A DNA stretch of 64,000 bases, from positions 2,677,972-2,741,971 of the forward strand of contig NW_003314268.1 in assembly GCF_000143415.4 (NCBI RefSeq), written 5' to 3'. A model generated the notes under the pieces. It did not search any database, was not told where the DNA came from, and saw only the letters and a program-made list of their open reading frames with translations. A program made the translations under genes and the position numbers. Numbering within the stretch: the stretch's first letter is position 1; each line of letters opens with the position of its first letter. The DNA is from Selaginella moellendorffii. Its lineage: Eukaryota > Streptophyta > Lycopodiopsida > Selaginellales > Selaginellaceae. Below are positions 10,090-18,922 of the stretch, piece by piece.

Positions 10090-10487
10090 CATGGTGGGAA
10101 GGAGAAGAAGATGATGAGATGCATCTTATGCAACGCTGAAATCTATGATGTACCAGTCTTCAGACAGGTACAGCACTTACTCTTTTGTACTTACATGTGT
10201 TTTGAATGTATAGGATATCTGTAAGATGGATTGCTATGGAGGGACAATGTTCTCTTACGCAACCAAGACGAAGGTATTTCTTATTTCTGGCATTAAACCA
10301 AAGGTGGCAGGTTACAGTGCTATCAGGATACTGCTGTATTAGTACTAAGCAGATTTGCCACTCTTGGAGGAAAATACAATGCCATAGTGCTCCTAGAGCC
10401 TCCAACTCAGAGAAAGGTACAATTCTACATGGCACTGACCCTAGAAAGTGTAGGTCCAGATACTTTACAGGTCTAGCCAGAAAATGA
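10090..10487 (+). pseudogene. captured intron-containing gene piece, function unknown
   Basis: Exon-like pieces linked by short GT-AG gaps: one ends ILCNAEIYDVPVFRQ (10167), the next reads DICKMDCYGGTMFSY (10214-10273), the third starts CYQDTAVLVLSRFATLGG and runs through a conserved AAG/GTAC junction. The gaps are 46 and about 44 nt, and joining them keeps one frame with no stop. The same arrangement is in copy 2 (56650-57045). I do not recognise the protein. Upstream, 9950-10075 holds a 30-bp direct repeat (TTCATACAATTCTGGCC type). Confidence 0.5.
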
Positions 10488-10619
10488 TAGGTCTTGGTCA
10501 GTAATTTTGAAGTTTGTAGTATCTTCTAATACATGGGTTCTACGTGTTCACAACATAAGTATATTGCAAACTTCTTAAGGTGTTTCTAAACCACGTTCTG
10601 AGGGGGAGAAAAAGGAGAT

Positions 10620-11391
10620 GCTTTACCAGAACGTGTTTCTCAAGTCATATATTTTGATGAGTGCTCCTTCTGGCTCTCGTACATGGACACTGCTAGGTTC
10701 TTCTTGGAGAGCAACTCAATCCAGGACAGCAGCGGCAGATGCAAGAGCTGTGTGCTGAGGATTGTGGAGCTTGTTACCCAGATGGAATGCCAGGGATCAG
10801 CATGTTCGTCGACACTTTCATGGAGGACATGGAGATGAGGGAGACGATCCGGGCCGACATAGCTGCCATCCCCGAGCGGCGAGTTTGAACGTTGACAATA
10901 AACGATACAACCAGGTACATTATTTTAATTTACTAATACAGTGAGTTTTTGGTGTAGCATGCAATGTTGCTATGGAAGGCAGCTAAAGAAACACTCTACG
11001 TTTTGAATTGCAAACAACCCTGAATGACAACACAGGTGATTGCCTGGAAAGAATGAATACTTTCTCATGAAGATCTCAACACTTGCTACTGATAGGCATT
11101 GTGATCATGGGGGCGAACTTGGCAGAGCTGAGGAGTCCACTGACAACATGATCACATACTAGTACGTGCTGTGCAATCATGAGCGTGAATGTGGAGCTCA
11201 GAATCGATGAAAAGGAGCAGCTGGAACTCCAAGACGAGCCAATACTGGTTCCAATGCTCCATGCTTACGAGTGCAAGCTGCTTGCGAAGGCAACTCTGGA
11301 CACAACAGTTCACCACAAGCTAGGACCGTACCAACGCAGGGGGAGTAGGCGATATGGTCTGATCTCTAGGATGGATCAGATCAAGGGGGAG
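10620..11391 (+). pseudogene. captured acidic ORF remnant and 3' end of the element interior
   Basis: At 10683 an ORF starts MDTARFFLESNSIQDSSG; a 4-bp deletion against copy 2 shifts the frame. The intact 69-codon version is at 57241-57450 and is acidic, with a C-DCGAC cluster. A second piece starts MSVNVELRIDEKEQLEL at 11179 and runs into the 3' LTR. Neither is recognised. AAGGGGGAG at 11383-11391 is the polypurine tract. Confidence 0.4.
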
Positions 11392-11523
11392 TGTTGGAGC
11401 ACGAATCAAGGCATCAAGGACACAGGAATCTACGGCAGGAATCTAGGAAAGATTAAAGGAGATGAACAAGTATATAAGATTGTATACAACAAGCATTCAA
11501 TAGTAGCTTTTCCCATTCCATCA
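11392..11523 (+). repeat. 3' LTR, 132 bp, of element copy 1
   Basis: Starts TGTTGGAGCACG, ends CCATTCCATCA, preceded by the polypurine tract and followed by the CGAAG target duplication. Confidence 0.9.
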
Positions 11524-11790
11524 CGAAGGTCTGCTGCTAGTGATGCCCTTTCCTCACGTGCTTGATCAGCAGTTGCAAAGTTCATGGCAGCGGCAAGAAC
11601 ATCGATGCTGCAGCTCGAGCCGCAGAGAATATCTTCATGATGGAACCAGGGGACTCGGCGCTCTACGTGCTCATGTCGAATCTGCAAAGGCAGGATTCCA
11701 GAGAAAGCTTGCCTTTCATGCATGACCTTCGAACAGCTCGAACTGGGACAGCAGGAAGAAGAGAGAAAAGTAAGAAACATAAACACAAAT
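11524..11790 (+). pseudogene. PPR pseudogene, copy P3, 3' part after LTR element
   Basis: Continues the PPR from the element's target site: the leucine-rich LLLV-type segment, KVHGSGKNIDAAARAAENIF and an E-type tail MMEPGDSALYVLMSNLQRQ, ending near 11790. A 46-bp deletion against P2 lies near 11555. Confidence 0.85.
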
Positions 11791-11799
11791 TTTGACCAA

Positions 11800-12580
11800 C
11801 CTGATGTGATCTAACCAAATTCATTCAAATGAATTTGCTTGTGACCAGCGAAGAGAATTGTGAGCAATTTTCGGTTGCATCTATAAATGTAACATAGTCT
11901 GCAAATATTTATAACTTTAACAAGACTTAATATCAGAAAATAATTATTAATTGATTAATTTTAAACGCATAATACCATGCTGGATGGCTGAAGCATAGAC
12001 CACTTTCTGGTCCCGTCACTGATCACTCTGCGTGATTAATCTGTTTGGGTGCTGGATTGCCCAAGAGATTGTCAACAGCCTCCTAGTGAGAAGAGACGAT
12101 GTAGCATTTACCACTTTTCTTGCAGCGTATACACTCCTAATATATATGCTCCAGAGTTCTTATCTTCTATTTCGACCACTGACTTGGTTCTATCGAGCTT
12201 TGAGTTTGAGCTAAAAGAGGGACTTCATAGATATAGATACATTTTCGGCTTGTTCAATTTTGACATGATCATTAACACTAAATAGTGCAGCATCGATAGT
12301 TTAGATTTCATAAAAACAGAATAAAAAATTAACAAAATAAATTTGTGATCATCCTGGCTATTGATTGATGGTTCCTCCTAAACTTTTGTACCCCGATGAA
12401 AAGCGAGGAAGGCAACAGGACCTTCCTGTGACTTACTCAAGCCCATAGAAGGGACTGACAGATAAATGACGAGCTTTCGCTCTTCCTGCTATTTGTTTTT
12501 CTCTTGCAGTGCCTGCAATCAAAGAGTAGCATCTAGACAAATTGGTTTCCAAGAAACGTACCTCGTCAAGTTCCCTGTCT
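11800..12580. other. non-coding spacer between PPR P3 and PRM copy 2
   Basis: No gene seen. Nearly identical to 58.36-59.15 kb and partly to 0.6-0.9 kb. The last 180 bases are the 3' flank of PRM, including the short gap GTACGT...TTGCAG on the minus strand, which could be a 3'-UTR intron. Confidence 0.55.
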
Positions 12581-12583
12581 CTC

Positions 12584-14191
12584 TCAGAGGTGGAAGAATT
12601 CACCAGGATACAGAAAGGCTCGTACCTGGTCGGCGTTTTCACCTGTCAGAGGAGGGTGCCCCGGAGCAGATGGCTCCACCTCCAAATCACTCTTGACCCG
12701 CTTGGGATCATTGGCTGTCAACTTCCAGACGAGGTTCTCGTCGCTCATGATCTGGGGGCTGTTCTCCACATCGCGCTTCCTGATCGATTCAGCTTCGTCA
12801 GTCCATATTGTCAGCTCAAGTGCAGAGACTACTAACCTGTGGGAAAAAGGCCGGATGCGGGGCTCCATCATGATGAACTTCTGCATTTGTTTCTCCATCT
12901 CAGCCCGCTTCTTTGCCAGTGCTGCGACATCTCCAGGATCGAACACGGTGCCAGAACGATCCGCCACCTTTCGTCCTTGTTCCCGTCCATGAAACTGCTC
13001 TGGAACCCCGTCGCGTCGAGATGATAGGCGCACTGGGAGCTCGTTTGCAGCCATTTTCTCGCCTGCTGGATGATGAGAGTAGCCACCAGTCGAGAAGAGT
13101 GGATCATCCTCCGGAGTGGCTGAGAACAGCCTTGGCTTGTCGTCAACTTCATGCGCAGGAAAGACGACGAGAGGATCCTCCATCGTGACGTTTTCCCGGC
13201 TTCCCTGCTGGCCATGCACTGGATCAGCAGCACGAAAGAGTGGATCGTTCCCGGACGCAGACTTGTGGCGAGCACCAGCGGGAAGAGCAGACGGTGGCAG
13301 CCGCCTTGGTGGCCTCAGGAGCTCGCGAATTCTGTGGTCAGCAGCCGGCTTCTTCCTGCCAGCTTTCAACTGCGATGATGGTCGAGGCTCCACTTTGGTA
13401 ATGAGGTGCTCCCGCTGGTTGCTGCTGCTGCCGCTGTTGCCACCGCTAGGTTGATGGCCATACTCCACCAGGATGTCGTCGTGGTGGATGTCACCGTGCA
13501 CCTTGTTCCTTCTCCTCTTCAAGAGTATCCAGACTCCAGTGCCGATGGCTACCAGTGCGAGCAGGAGCAGAACGATGCCTGCCGCGAGGACACCAGGTGA
13601 TGCCACGAATGCTGCTGCTGAAGATGGTGCTGACGACGCCGTAGGTGGAGAGGTGCCCAAGCCAAGGGGCCTTGGTTGCCACGTTATGGTCGAAGGTGGT
13701 GGCGATGGCGGCCTTGGGTTCCACGTTATGGTCGAAGGTGGTGGCGATGGCCTTGGGTTCCACGTTATGCTCGAAGGTGGTGGCGATGACGGCCCGGCCC
13801 TCCTTGGTCGCCAGGTTACAGTGTCGGCCTTGTTGGGCGGCGAAGAAGAAGGTGGCGGCCCTGTAGCAGCTCCATCACCAGCTCGTCGATGTCCAGGGTG
13901 CCTCTTTGGCTCCGCTGCTGGATGTTCCTTTGTGGGCGGAGAGCTCGGTGGTGGATGTCCAGCTCCATGATGCTCAGGAGAACTCGGTGGTGGCTTTGCT
14001 GGTGAGTGATGTCCCTCTGTGGGATTTGCTGGTGAGTGACTGTGCCTCTTGGCTGGCGCCGGTGGAGACCTCTTTGGTGGCGGAGATGAAGTTGTCGGCG
14101 CCCTCTTTGGCGATGGTTTGGGCGGCGGCGTCCTCCTCGTGTGCTCCCGGTGAGGCGGCGGGGGCGGTGGCGTGGAGATTTTGCGAGCCAT
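12584..14191 (-). CDS. proline-rich single-pass membrane protein (PRM), intact copy 2
   Basis: 535 residues, the only uninterrupted copy. Residues 1-195 are rich in Pro, Ser, His and Lys, with three repeats of the ITWxPRPxPPPST type at about 142-176. A hydrophobic segment at 200-224 (VLAAGIVLLLLALVAIGTGV) is followed by KRRRNK, giving an outside-N, inside-C arrangement by the positive-inside rule. The cytoplasmic 305 residues include a KKRAEMEKQMQKF helix near 415 and no protein kinase motifs. No cleavable signal peptide is visible. The ectodomain looks like PERK receptor kinases, which also lack a classical signal, but the kinase is absent. Start ATG chosen because MARKIST is shared with copies 5 and 6. 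A GTGAAT donor near the stop could give a slightly different end. Divergent from pep1 at 15157. Confidence 0.75.
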   Translation of the reverse strand: MARKISTPPPPPPHREHTRRTPPPKPSPKRAPTTSSPPPKRSPPAPAKRHSHSPANPTEGHHSPAKPPPSSPEHHGAGHPPPSSPPTKEHPAAEPKRHPGHRRAGDGAATGPPPSSSPPNKADTVTWRPRRAGPSSPPPSSITWNPRPSPPPSTITWNPRPPSPPPSTITWQPRPLGLGTSPPTASSAPSSAAAFVASPGVLAAGIVLLLLALVAIGTGVWILLKRRRNKVHGDIHHDDILVEYGHQPSGGNSGSSSNQREHLITKVEPRPSSQLKAGRKKPAADHRIRELLRPPRRLPPSALPAGARHKSASGNDPLFRAADPVHGQQGSRENVTMEDPLVVFPAHEVDDKPRLFSATPEDDPLFSTGGYSHHPAGEKMAANELPVRLSSRRDGVPEQFHGREQGRKVADRSGTVFDPGDVAALAKKRAEMEKQMQKFIMMEPRIRPFSHRLVVSALELTIWTDEAESIRKRDVENSPQIMSDENLVWKLTANDPKRVKSDLEVEPSAPGHPPLTGENADQVRAFLYPGEFFHL

Positions 14192-14316
14192 AGTTAGAGA
14201 TGAAGCTTACCAGAGAGAGTCGCAGTATTTCAGCTCAAGCTCGCTTGCTTACCAGAGAAAACTCGCGCTTGCTTACTTCCCCTTTCTTAGGGCATTAAAG
14301 TGTCTGAAAGCTAAGT

Positions 14317-14650
14317 ACGTTGTAGCGGCCAATAACGAGCCCGTAGAACAAAGTGAGGCGGGACACGTGGATGATGACATGGAGAGAGATGACTTGGCAT
14401 GGGGTCCGACGTGGCGGGGAGGAGACCGGTTTGTTACAGAGGATCGGGCGGCGCATCAGGGGGGACTTCTTGGGATGCAGCGGGGCGGCGATAAGAAGGC
14501 GTGGCGGGAGCCAGGGCAGGGGGGAGATCATCTCAGGAGCAAACCCAAGGCGCTGGCAAGCAGGGGCTATCAAGATCCGACCAAGGTGAGGGCTTTGACC
14601 GGGTGTGGACTCCAGTAAGCCTCGCCCGGGCTTACGCCCATTTTAAGAAA
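14317..14650. other. GC-rich insertion in the shared promoter region of locus A
   Basis: The flanks AAAGCTAAGTAC and TTTTTCGTACAAATAGAAG are adjacent in locus B (around 42190-42230), so about 330 bp has been added here. It carries an open frame (to 14618) in the same frame as the antisense of the PRM leader, reading HVDDDMERDDLAWGPTWRGG. Not recognised. No terminal repeats found by eye. Confidence 0.5.
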
Positions 14651-14721
14651 TGATGTGTGAATGGTATTTTTCGTACAAATAGAAGAATAGTATATTCTTG
14701 AAAGATATAAGAATTTGAAAT

Positions 14722-14885
14722 CTGGGCCGTCTAATTGACAGTCATTGTTGTACAATCTAGACCGTGCATTTAAAACTTTCTGGACCGTTCCTTTATATAC
14801 AATCTGAGCCGTACACTGCATAAAATCTTGGCTGTCGTGTTAATTAAATCAAAGCCGTCGATCTGACATGATCTCAACCGTCCCA
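14722..14885. promoter_or_regulatory. 23-bp-periodic CCGT array in PRM/pep1 intergenic region
   Basis: Seven degenerate units of the type ATCTGRRCCGT. CCGT (or CTGT) falls at 14727, 14762, 14785, 14809, 14832, 14855 and 14878, giving spacings of 35 and then 23, 24, 23, 23, 23. Equivalent arrays lie in all five PRM/pep1 intergenic regions. Role is inferred only from position. Confidence 0.7.
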
Positions 14886-15102
14886 TATTTAACTGACACA
14901 CACACACTTGGCTAATGCGATTCTTTTAACATATCTATCTGTAAGCTTGTAATACGAACTTGTAATGGAATGGCGATTTTCGGGAACTTAGTGATCCTCA
15001 TTTGAAGGGTTGGAGAGATATTATAGAAACGAGAAGAAAGTCTCAAACATGGATAGATAAGGACTCCCACGACAACTCTCTAGCATTGTGTGCTGGCTCG
15101 AG

Positions 15103-15111
15103 CTATAAATA
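15103..15111 (+). promoter_or_regulatory. TATA box of pep1, locus A
   Basis: CTATAAATA, preceded by GGCTCGAG as in the other loci and 46 bp before the ATG; the copies in other loci have about 70-80 bp here. Confidence 0.75.
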
Positions 15112-15156
15112 TGAGCCCAAATCAAACCACTTCTAACAAGCTTACTCTAGCAGATC

Positions 15157-15369
15157 ATGAAGAACAAGGCTTTCTTCATGTTGTTTTTGGCACTCGCCAT
15201 ATTTGTGATGATGCTGGCCATGGGCGTGGACGTGGGAGGAATCGCAAAGGCTGCTGCCCAGCGCTGCCAGTCGGGGCGGTATTGGTATGAAAACAGTTGC
15301 CACCGTTGCCAGAGGGGTTGGAGCTGGCGCAACCGAAACCTCCAGTTTCACGGGGTAAGCCCAAGCTAA
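15157..15369 (+). CDS. secreted cysteine-rich peptide pep1, locus A variant
   Basis: Hydrophobic leader (residues 5-24, FFMLFLALAIFVMML) typical of a signal peptide, then AKAAAQ and a mature part with C37, C48 and C51. The other loci end RCSRN; here an 18-bp deletion and TGA to CGA remove that end, so the unspliced frame reads on to 15369. A 56-nt GT-AG intron (15355-15410), which lies in the 3' UTR elsewhere, falls on a codon boundary here: splicing would give CQAQSRH and a stop at 15434, restoring a fourth cysteine. AATAAA at about 15488. Substitutions R41 (W elsewhere) and E45. Function unknown; a small apoplastic peptide is inferred. Confidence 0.7.
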   Translation: MKNKAFFMLFLALAIFVMMLAMGVDVGGIAKAAAQRCQSGRYWYENSCHRCQRGWSWRNRNLQFHGVSPS

Positions 15370-15410
15370 AAATCAGCATCATAATTGCCTTTGATGTCAT
15401 CATTCTGCAG
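15355..15410 (+). other. short intron at pep1 3' end, locus A
   Basis: GTAAGC donor and TTCTGCAG acceptor, 56 nt, conserved in all pep1 loci (for example 51335-51390). Confidence 0.65.
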
Positions 15411-15618
15411 TGCCAAGCTCAATCAAGACACTGATGACGTGTTTTTTGTATCGTGGGATGCTGCATGGCATTGCATGAGTTCCAGCAATAAAATATACAT
15501 TGTTCAAGCCTTGATATAAAATGTCTGAATCTTCTCGTCTCTTCTCCAAATCTCGGACTTCCAATCGATTGCTCCAATGATCGGCAAGCAATAAGACTCG
15601 ATTGGAGCATCAAAACCA

Positions 15619-15796
15619 GGCCCAGGCACACCTAGCGGTGGGAGTGAAGGTCGGGGGGATCACCAAGGCGATGGCGCATCGCTGCTGCGGAGGATGGTAG
15701 TGGGATGGATTTCGCTGCGTGCAATGCAATTAGTACGGGTGTGACAACAGCTGCCATCGAGGGTGGCGCTGGAATGGCAGCCGCTGCTTCCGCTGA
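15619..15796 (+). pseudogene. pep1' degenerate second peptide, locus A
   Basis: In one frame it reads LAVGVKVGGITKAMAHRCC, matching the end of the pep1 leader, then GGW-stop-WDGFRCVQCN-stop-YGCDNSCHRG and WRWNGSRCFR before TGA at 15794. Two Trp codons have become TAG. It has three Trp/Cys modules instead of two. The start of the leader is not recognisable. Confidence 0.7.
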
Positions 15797-15799
15797 AGA

Positions 15800-16190
15800 A
15801 TTGCCAAAGCTCGGGCCTCGAAGAACCACGGGAACGAATCTCGAATCATGAAAAGTGATATATATATATAAAATAAGAGTATGTTTTAGAGTCTATTCAC
15901 GTGAGACTGTCAATGATAAAATGGTGCGTTTCCTGCAAAGTTGTTGCTGCAGTGTAACGTTAGGAACTTTTTCATATAATCTGGACTCAAATTTATATAA
16001 ACTGTGAAAAAACTAAAAATGTTGTCTTTACTCATCTGGATTCACAGTTTCACTTCGTGTGTTGTTCTATGTCCCAGCATTACAGAAAAGAAAAGGAATT
16101 GACAAACACGGAACGACTTCCTCAACTAACTTTTAAAGGACAAAAAGATGCCGTCCCAAGAGGCGCCACTCAAGCATTGTATGCTGCCTC
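15800..16190. other. spacer between pep1' and pep2, locus A
   Basis: No gene. Holds a short TA repeat at about 15859-15870 and, from 16040, the upstream part of the pep2 promoter shared with other loci (CCCAGCATTACAGAAAAGAAA type). Confidence 0.6.
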
Positions 16191-16193
16191 GAG

Positions 16194-16404
16194 CTATAAA
16201 TACGAGCGGCCTTACAGATCAAATCACTTCTCTCGAATATACTATAGTTTCATAGGCTTGCTTGGTGTTGTTTCGGTTCTCACCATGTTGCAAAGGCGCT
16301 CCCTGCCACCGATGGCGCTGGTATGGCGGCTCTGTGATCGTAAGTTTCCTCTCAGGGATTGTTTTGCAAAGTTTGGCTTGTTCTTTGAAAGCGCATTTAA
16401 ATAG
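16194..16404 (+). pseudogene. pep2 remnant with promoter, locus A
   Basis: TATA box CTATAAATA at 16194-16202. The leader is recognisable (LLGVVSVLTML) but the initiator region GAGAACAAG is lost and a deletion removes the VDVGGIAKAAAQ part, joining the leader to CHRW-RWYGG read in one frame. Compare the intact copy at 36410-36571. 16261-16404 is open only by chance. Confidence 0.65.
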
Positions 16405-16511
16405 GAGCGATATGAAGAAAAAGTGGCATTGAAAAATCGAAGCTCTATCCAGGAAAACACCGGTACTACCACGCAGACGTACTTCAAGCCTCTAGAACAC
16501 AGCAGTCAGTG

Positions 16512-16536
16512 CTGCCCGGTCCTGCTGGTCGGGCAG
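16512..16536. repeat. hairpin inside a 55-bp insertion in PPR P4
   Basis: CTGCCCG and CGGGCAG arms around an 11-nt loop, inside roughly 16500-16556, which is absent between the same flanks at 36215-36235. Confidence 0.6.
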
Positions 16537-16555
16537 TAGTCCCCCCGGCTCACCA

Positions 16556-17950
16556 CGAGTGGACGATCTAGAGCAGCGTGCATTGTCGCTCGACGACTAC
16601 GCGCAACTTCTCACAGCTTGCATCGAATTGCGTCAAGGCGCCACGCGCAGCCACCACCAATCCAGCAGGTACCTCGCAAATCTTCTCATCCAACTCTATG
16701 GAAGGTGCGAGCGCGCGGATTGACATGGCAGGTGTTTATCAGCATCCACGAGCCCAACAGATTCTCCTGGAACTTGCTGTTTGGCGCTTATGCCCAAAGT
16801 GGGTATCTTGAGAAAGAAAAAGAGCTGTTTGATCAGATGCCACAAAGGGATATTGTTGCTTGGCTGAATTTTATGACGGCTCGTGCAAACCGTGGAAACT
16901 TTGAGGAATGCCAAGAATTGTTTGAGGTTCCAGAATGGGACGTAGTTTTCTGGAACTCTCTACTTAAAGCATATGCCCATAACGGGCATATGGATCAAGA
17001 AAGCCAGATCTTTGATGGAATGCTAGAACACAACAGAGTTTCTTATGGTTCCTGGGTATGCAAGAAAGGTCTTGTTAACGACGCGCTAAGTTTGTTTATG
17101 AGAATCCCCGAAACCAACGAGCTGGGATGAACTGTTCTTGTCAGTAAAATGCCACACCGCGACTTAATCTCGTGGAACGCAATGCTAGCGGCAACGTCCA
17201 ACCTGGAAGAAGCAAGGTCTCTGTTTGAAGCCATGGCACAGAAGAACGTTGCATCGTGGTCGACAATATCACAGCACTGGCCGAGAGAAACCAGCTCGAA
17301 GAAGCTCGCATTCTCTTGGATCGACCTGAGGACTTACATGATCTTGGCCTCGGCCACCTCGAAGAAGCCATGAAGATGTTTGCACGGATGCCACAGCGCG
17401 ATCTCGTTGCTTAGTCGGCAATGGTGGCGGCACTTGCTTTGCACAGGAGCTTGATCGATGCCAGAGTCTTGTTCGACCAAATGCCACAGCACGATAGCGT
17501 CGTACATCCAGAGCAATTGCCCTCGTCCAAGCGCGGGAGCCCATGCTGGTGAGGTCACAGCGATCTGGATTGCCGCGAGCACTCAAAGGGGGAATCTCTT
17601 GCAGCCCGGGAAGATCTTCTCCACGTTGCCTGATCGGCTCATTGTCCCGTGGAACGCGATGATCCATGGCTGCGCACAGAATGGCCATGAGCGAAAGCCA
17701 CTGAGTTTTTGGCAGCATGGCGATGGAGGGCGAGGCGAGAAACCAGATAAGTTTCCAGGCGATTCTCCTGGCTTGCAATCACGGTGGGAAGCTCCGTGTG
17801 GCACTCGACTACTTTCGATCTATGGTGGCCGAGTACAGCATTTCTCCATGTGATTCACTTCCAGGCGATGGCAGATGTGCTGGGATGAGCCGGGCTGGTT
17901 GCCGAGGCCGAAGGTCTGCTGCTGGCAATGCCCTTCTAGCCGCATTTCCT
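16556..17950 (+). pseudogene. PPR pseudogene, copy P4
   Basis: Runs from the N-terminal DDLEQRALSLDDYAQ region through the repeats VFISIHEPNRFSWNLLFGAY, KELFDQMPQRDIVAW, FEECQELFEVPEWDVVFW, DQESQIFDGMLEHN and MKMFARMPQRDLVA. Defects: frameshift near 16725, TGA at 17128, the family-wide TAG at 17412, a deletion at 17500 that removes the second shared stop, and loss of the E-type tail where MULE-like sequence joins at about 17958. Paralogue of P8 in the 10-kb direct duplication. Confidence 0.85.
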
Positions 17951-17957
17951 CGCGTGA

Positions 17958-18110
17958 CAATTTGCAAATAATAAGTTGTTGATTCTTGATACAATTTTTG
18001 GAACTAATCATTATAAATTAAAGTTTTTATTTATTCTAATCACTATAAGGTAAAGTTTTCATTTATTTTAAAGTGAATAATCTTTGATAATTTACAACTT
18101 CCATTATACA
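17958..18110 (+). mobile_element. MULE-type transposase remnant, fragment 2
   Basis: Matches the 6601-6687 coding piece with stops, and carries a duplicated 35-bp unit (ATCATTATAAATTAAAG type, then ATCACTATAAGGTAAAG). It forms the join between PPR P4 and PRM copy 3. Confidence 0.45.
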
Positions 18111-18138
18111 CCATGCTTGTTTTTTATTATGCTGCTGG

Positions 18139-18922
18139 ATGTTCTTTTTTGGGCAGAGAGCTCGGTGGTGGATGTCCAGCTCCATGATGCTCGGGAGACC
18201 TTGGTGGTGCTCCATGATGCTCGAGAGAGCTCGGGCTGACCCCCAAATTCGCGAGCTCCTGAGGCCACCAAGGCGGCCTTCCCACTGGTGCTCGCCACAA
18301 GTCTGCATCCAGAAACGATCCACTCTTTCGTGCTGCTGATCCAGTGCATGGCCAGCAGGGAAGCCAGGGAAACGTCATGATGGAGGGATCCTCTTGTCGT
18401 CTTTCCTGCAAATGAAGTTGACGAGCAGACAAGGCTGTTTTCAGCCACTCGTCCTGATCCGGAGGATGATCCACTCTTCTCGACTGGTGGCTACTCTCAT
18501 CATCCAGCAGGCAAGAAAATGGCTGCAAACGAGCTCCCAGTGCGCATATCATCTCGAGGCGACTGGGTTCCAGAGGAGTTTCATGGCCGGGAACAAGGAC
18601 GAAAAATGACGGATCGTTCTGGCACCGTGTTCTGGATCCTGGAGATGTCGTAGCACTGGCAAAGAAGCGGGCTGAGATGGAGAAACAAATGCAGAAGTTC
18701 ATCATGATGGAGCCCCGCATCCGGCCTTTTTCCCACATGTTAGTAGTCTCTGCACTTGAGCCAGGAAGCGCGATGTGGAGAACAGCCCCGAGATCACGAG
18801 CGACGAGAACCTTCTCTGGAAGTTGACAGCCAATGATCCCAAGCGGGTCAAGAGTAATTTGGAGGTGGAGCCATCTGCTCCGGGGCACGCTTCTCTGACA
18901 GGTGAGTTCTTCCACCTTTGAG
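18139..18922 (+). pseudogene. PRM pseudogene, copy 3 (tail only)
   Basis: Starts with a piece of the ectodomain on the opposite strand (18139-18235, an inverted scrap), then continues on the plus strand from the RIRELLRPPRRPS region to the FHL end near 18921. The transmembrane part is missing. A 34-bp deletion after LVVSALE (about 18762) is shared with copy 5, so the two come from one duplicated ancestor. Stops and frame changes throughout. Confidence 0.75.

Larger units (their letters stand above)
8132..11523 (+). mobile_element. non-autonomous LTR retroelement with captured host sequences, copy 1
   Basis: 3392 bp bounded by 132-bp direct repeats (8132-8263, 11392-11523) starting TGTTGG and ending CCATCA, with a perfect 5-bp target duplication CGAAG (8127-8131 and 11524-11528). 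The base after the first LTR begins TGGTATCAGAG, the usual plant initiator-Met tRNA primer site, and AAGGGGGAG precedes the second LTR, as in Ty1/copia elements. The 3128-bp interior shows no gag, protease, integrase or reverse transcriptase that I can see. Instead it holds WWE/PARP-like sequence and a second intron-containing gene. Movement would need enzymes from another element. Confidence 0.88.

Noticed and set aside
15142-15351. antisense frames over the pep1 genes (also 41381, 48626, 51098, 61367)
   Set aside because: The sense frame has a signal-peptide leader, TATA box, polyadenylation signal and patterned cysteines; the antisense frames have none.
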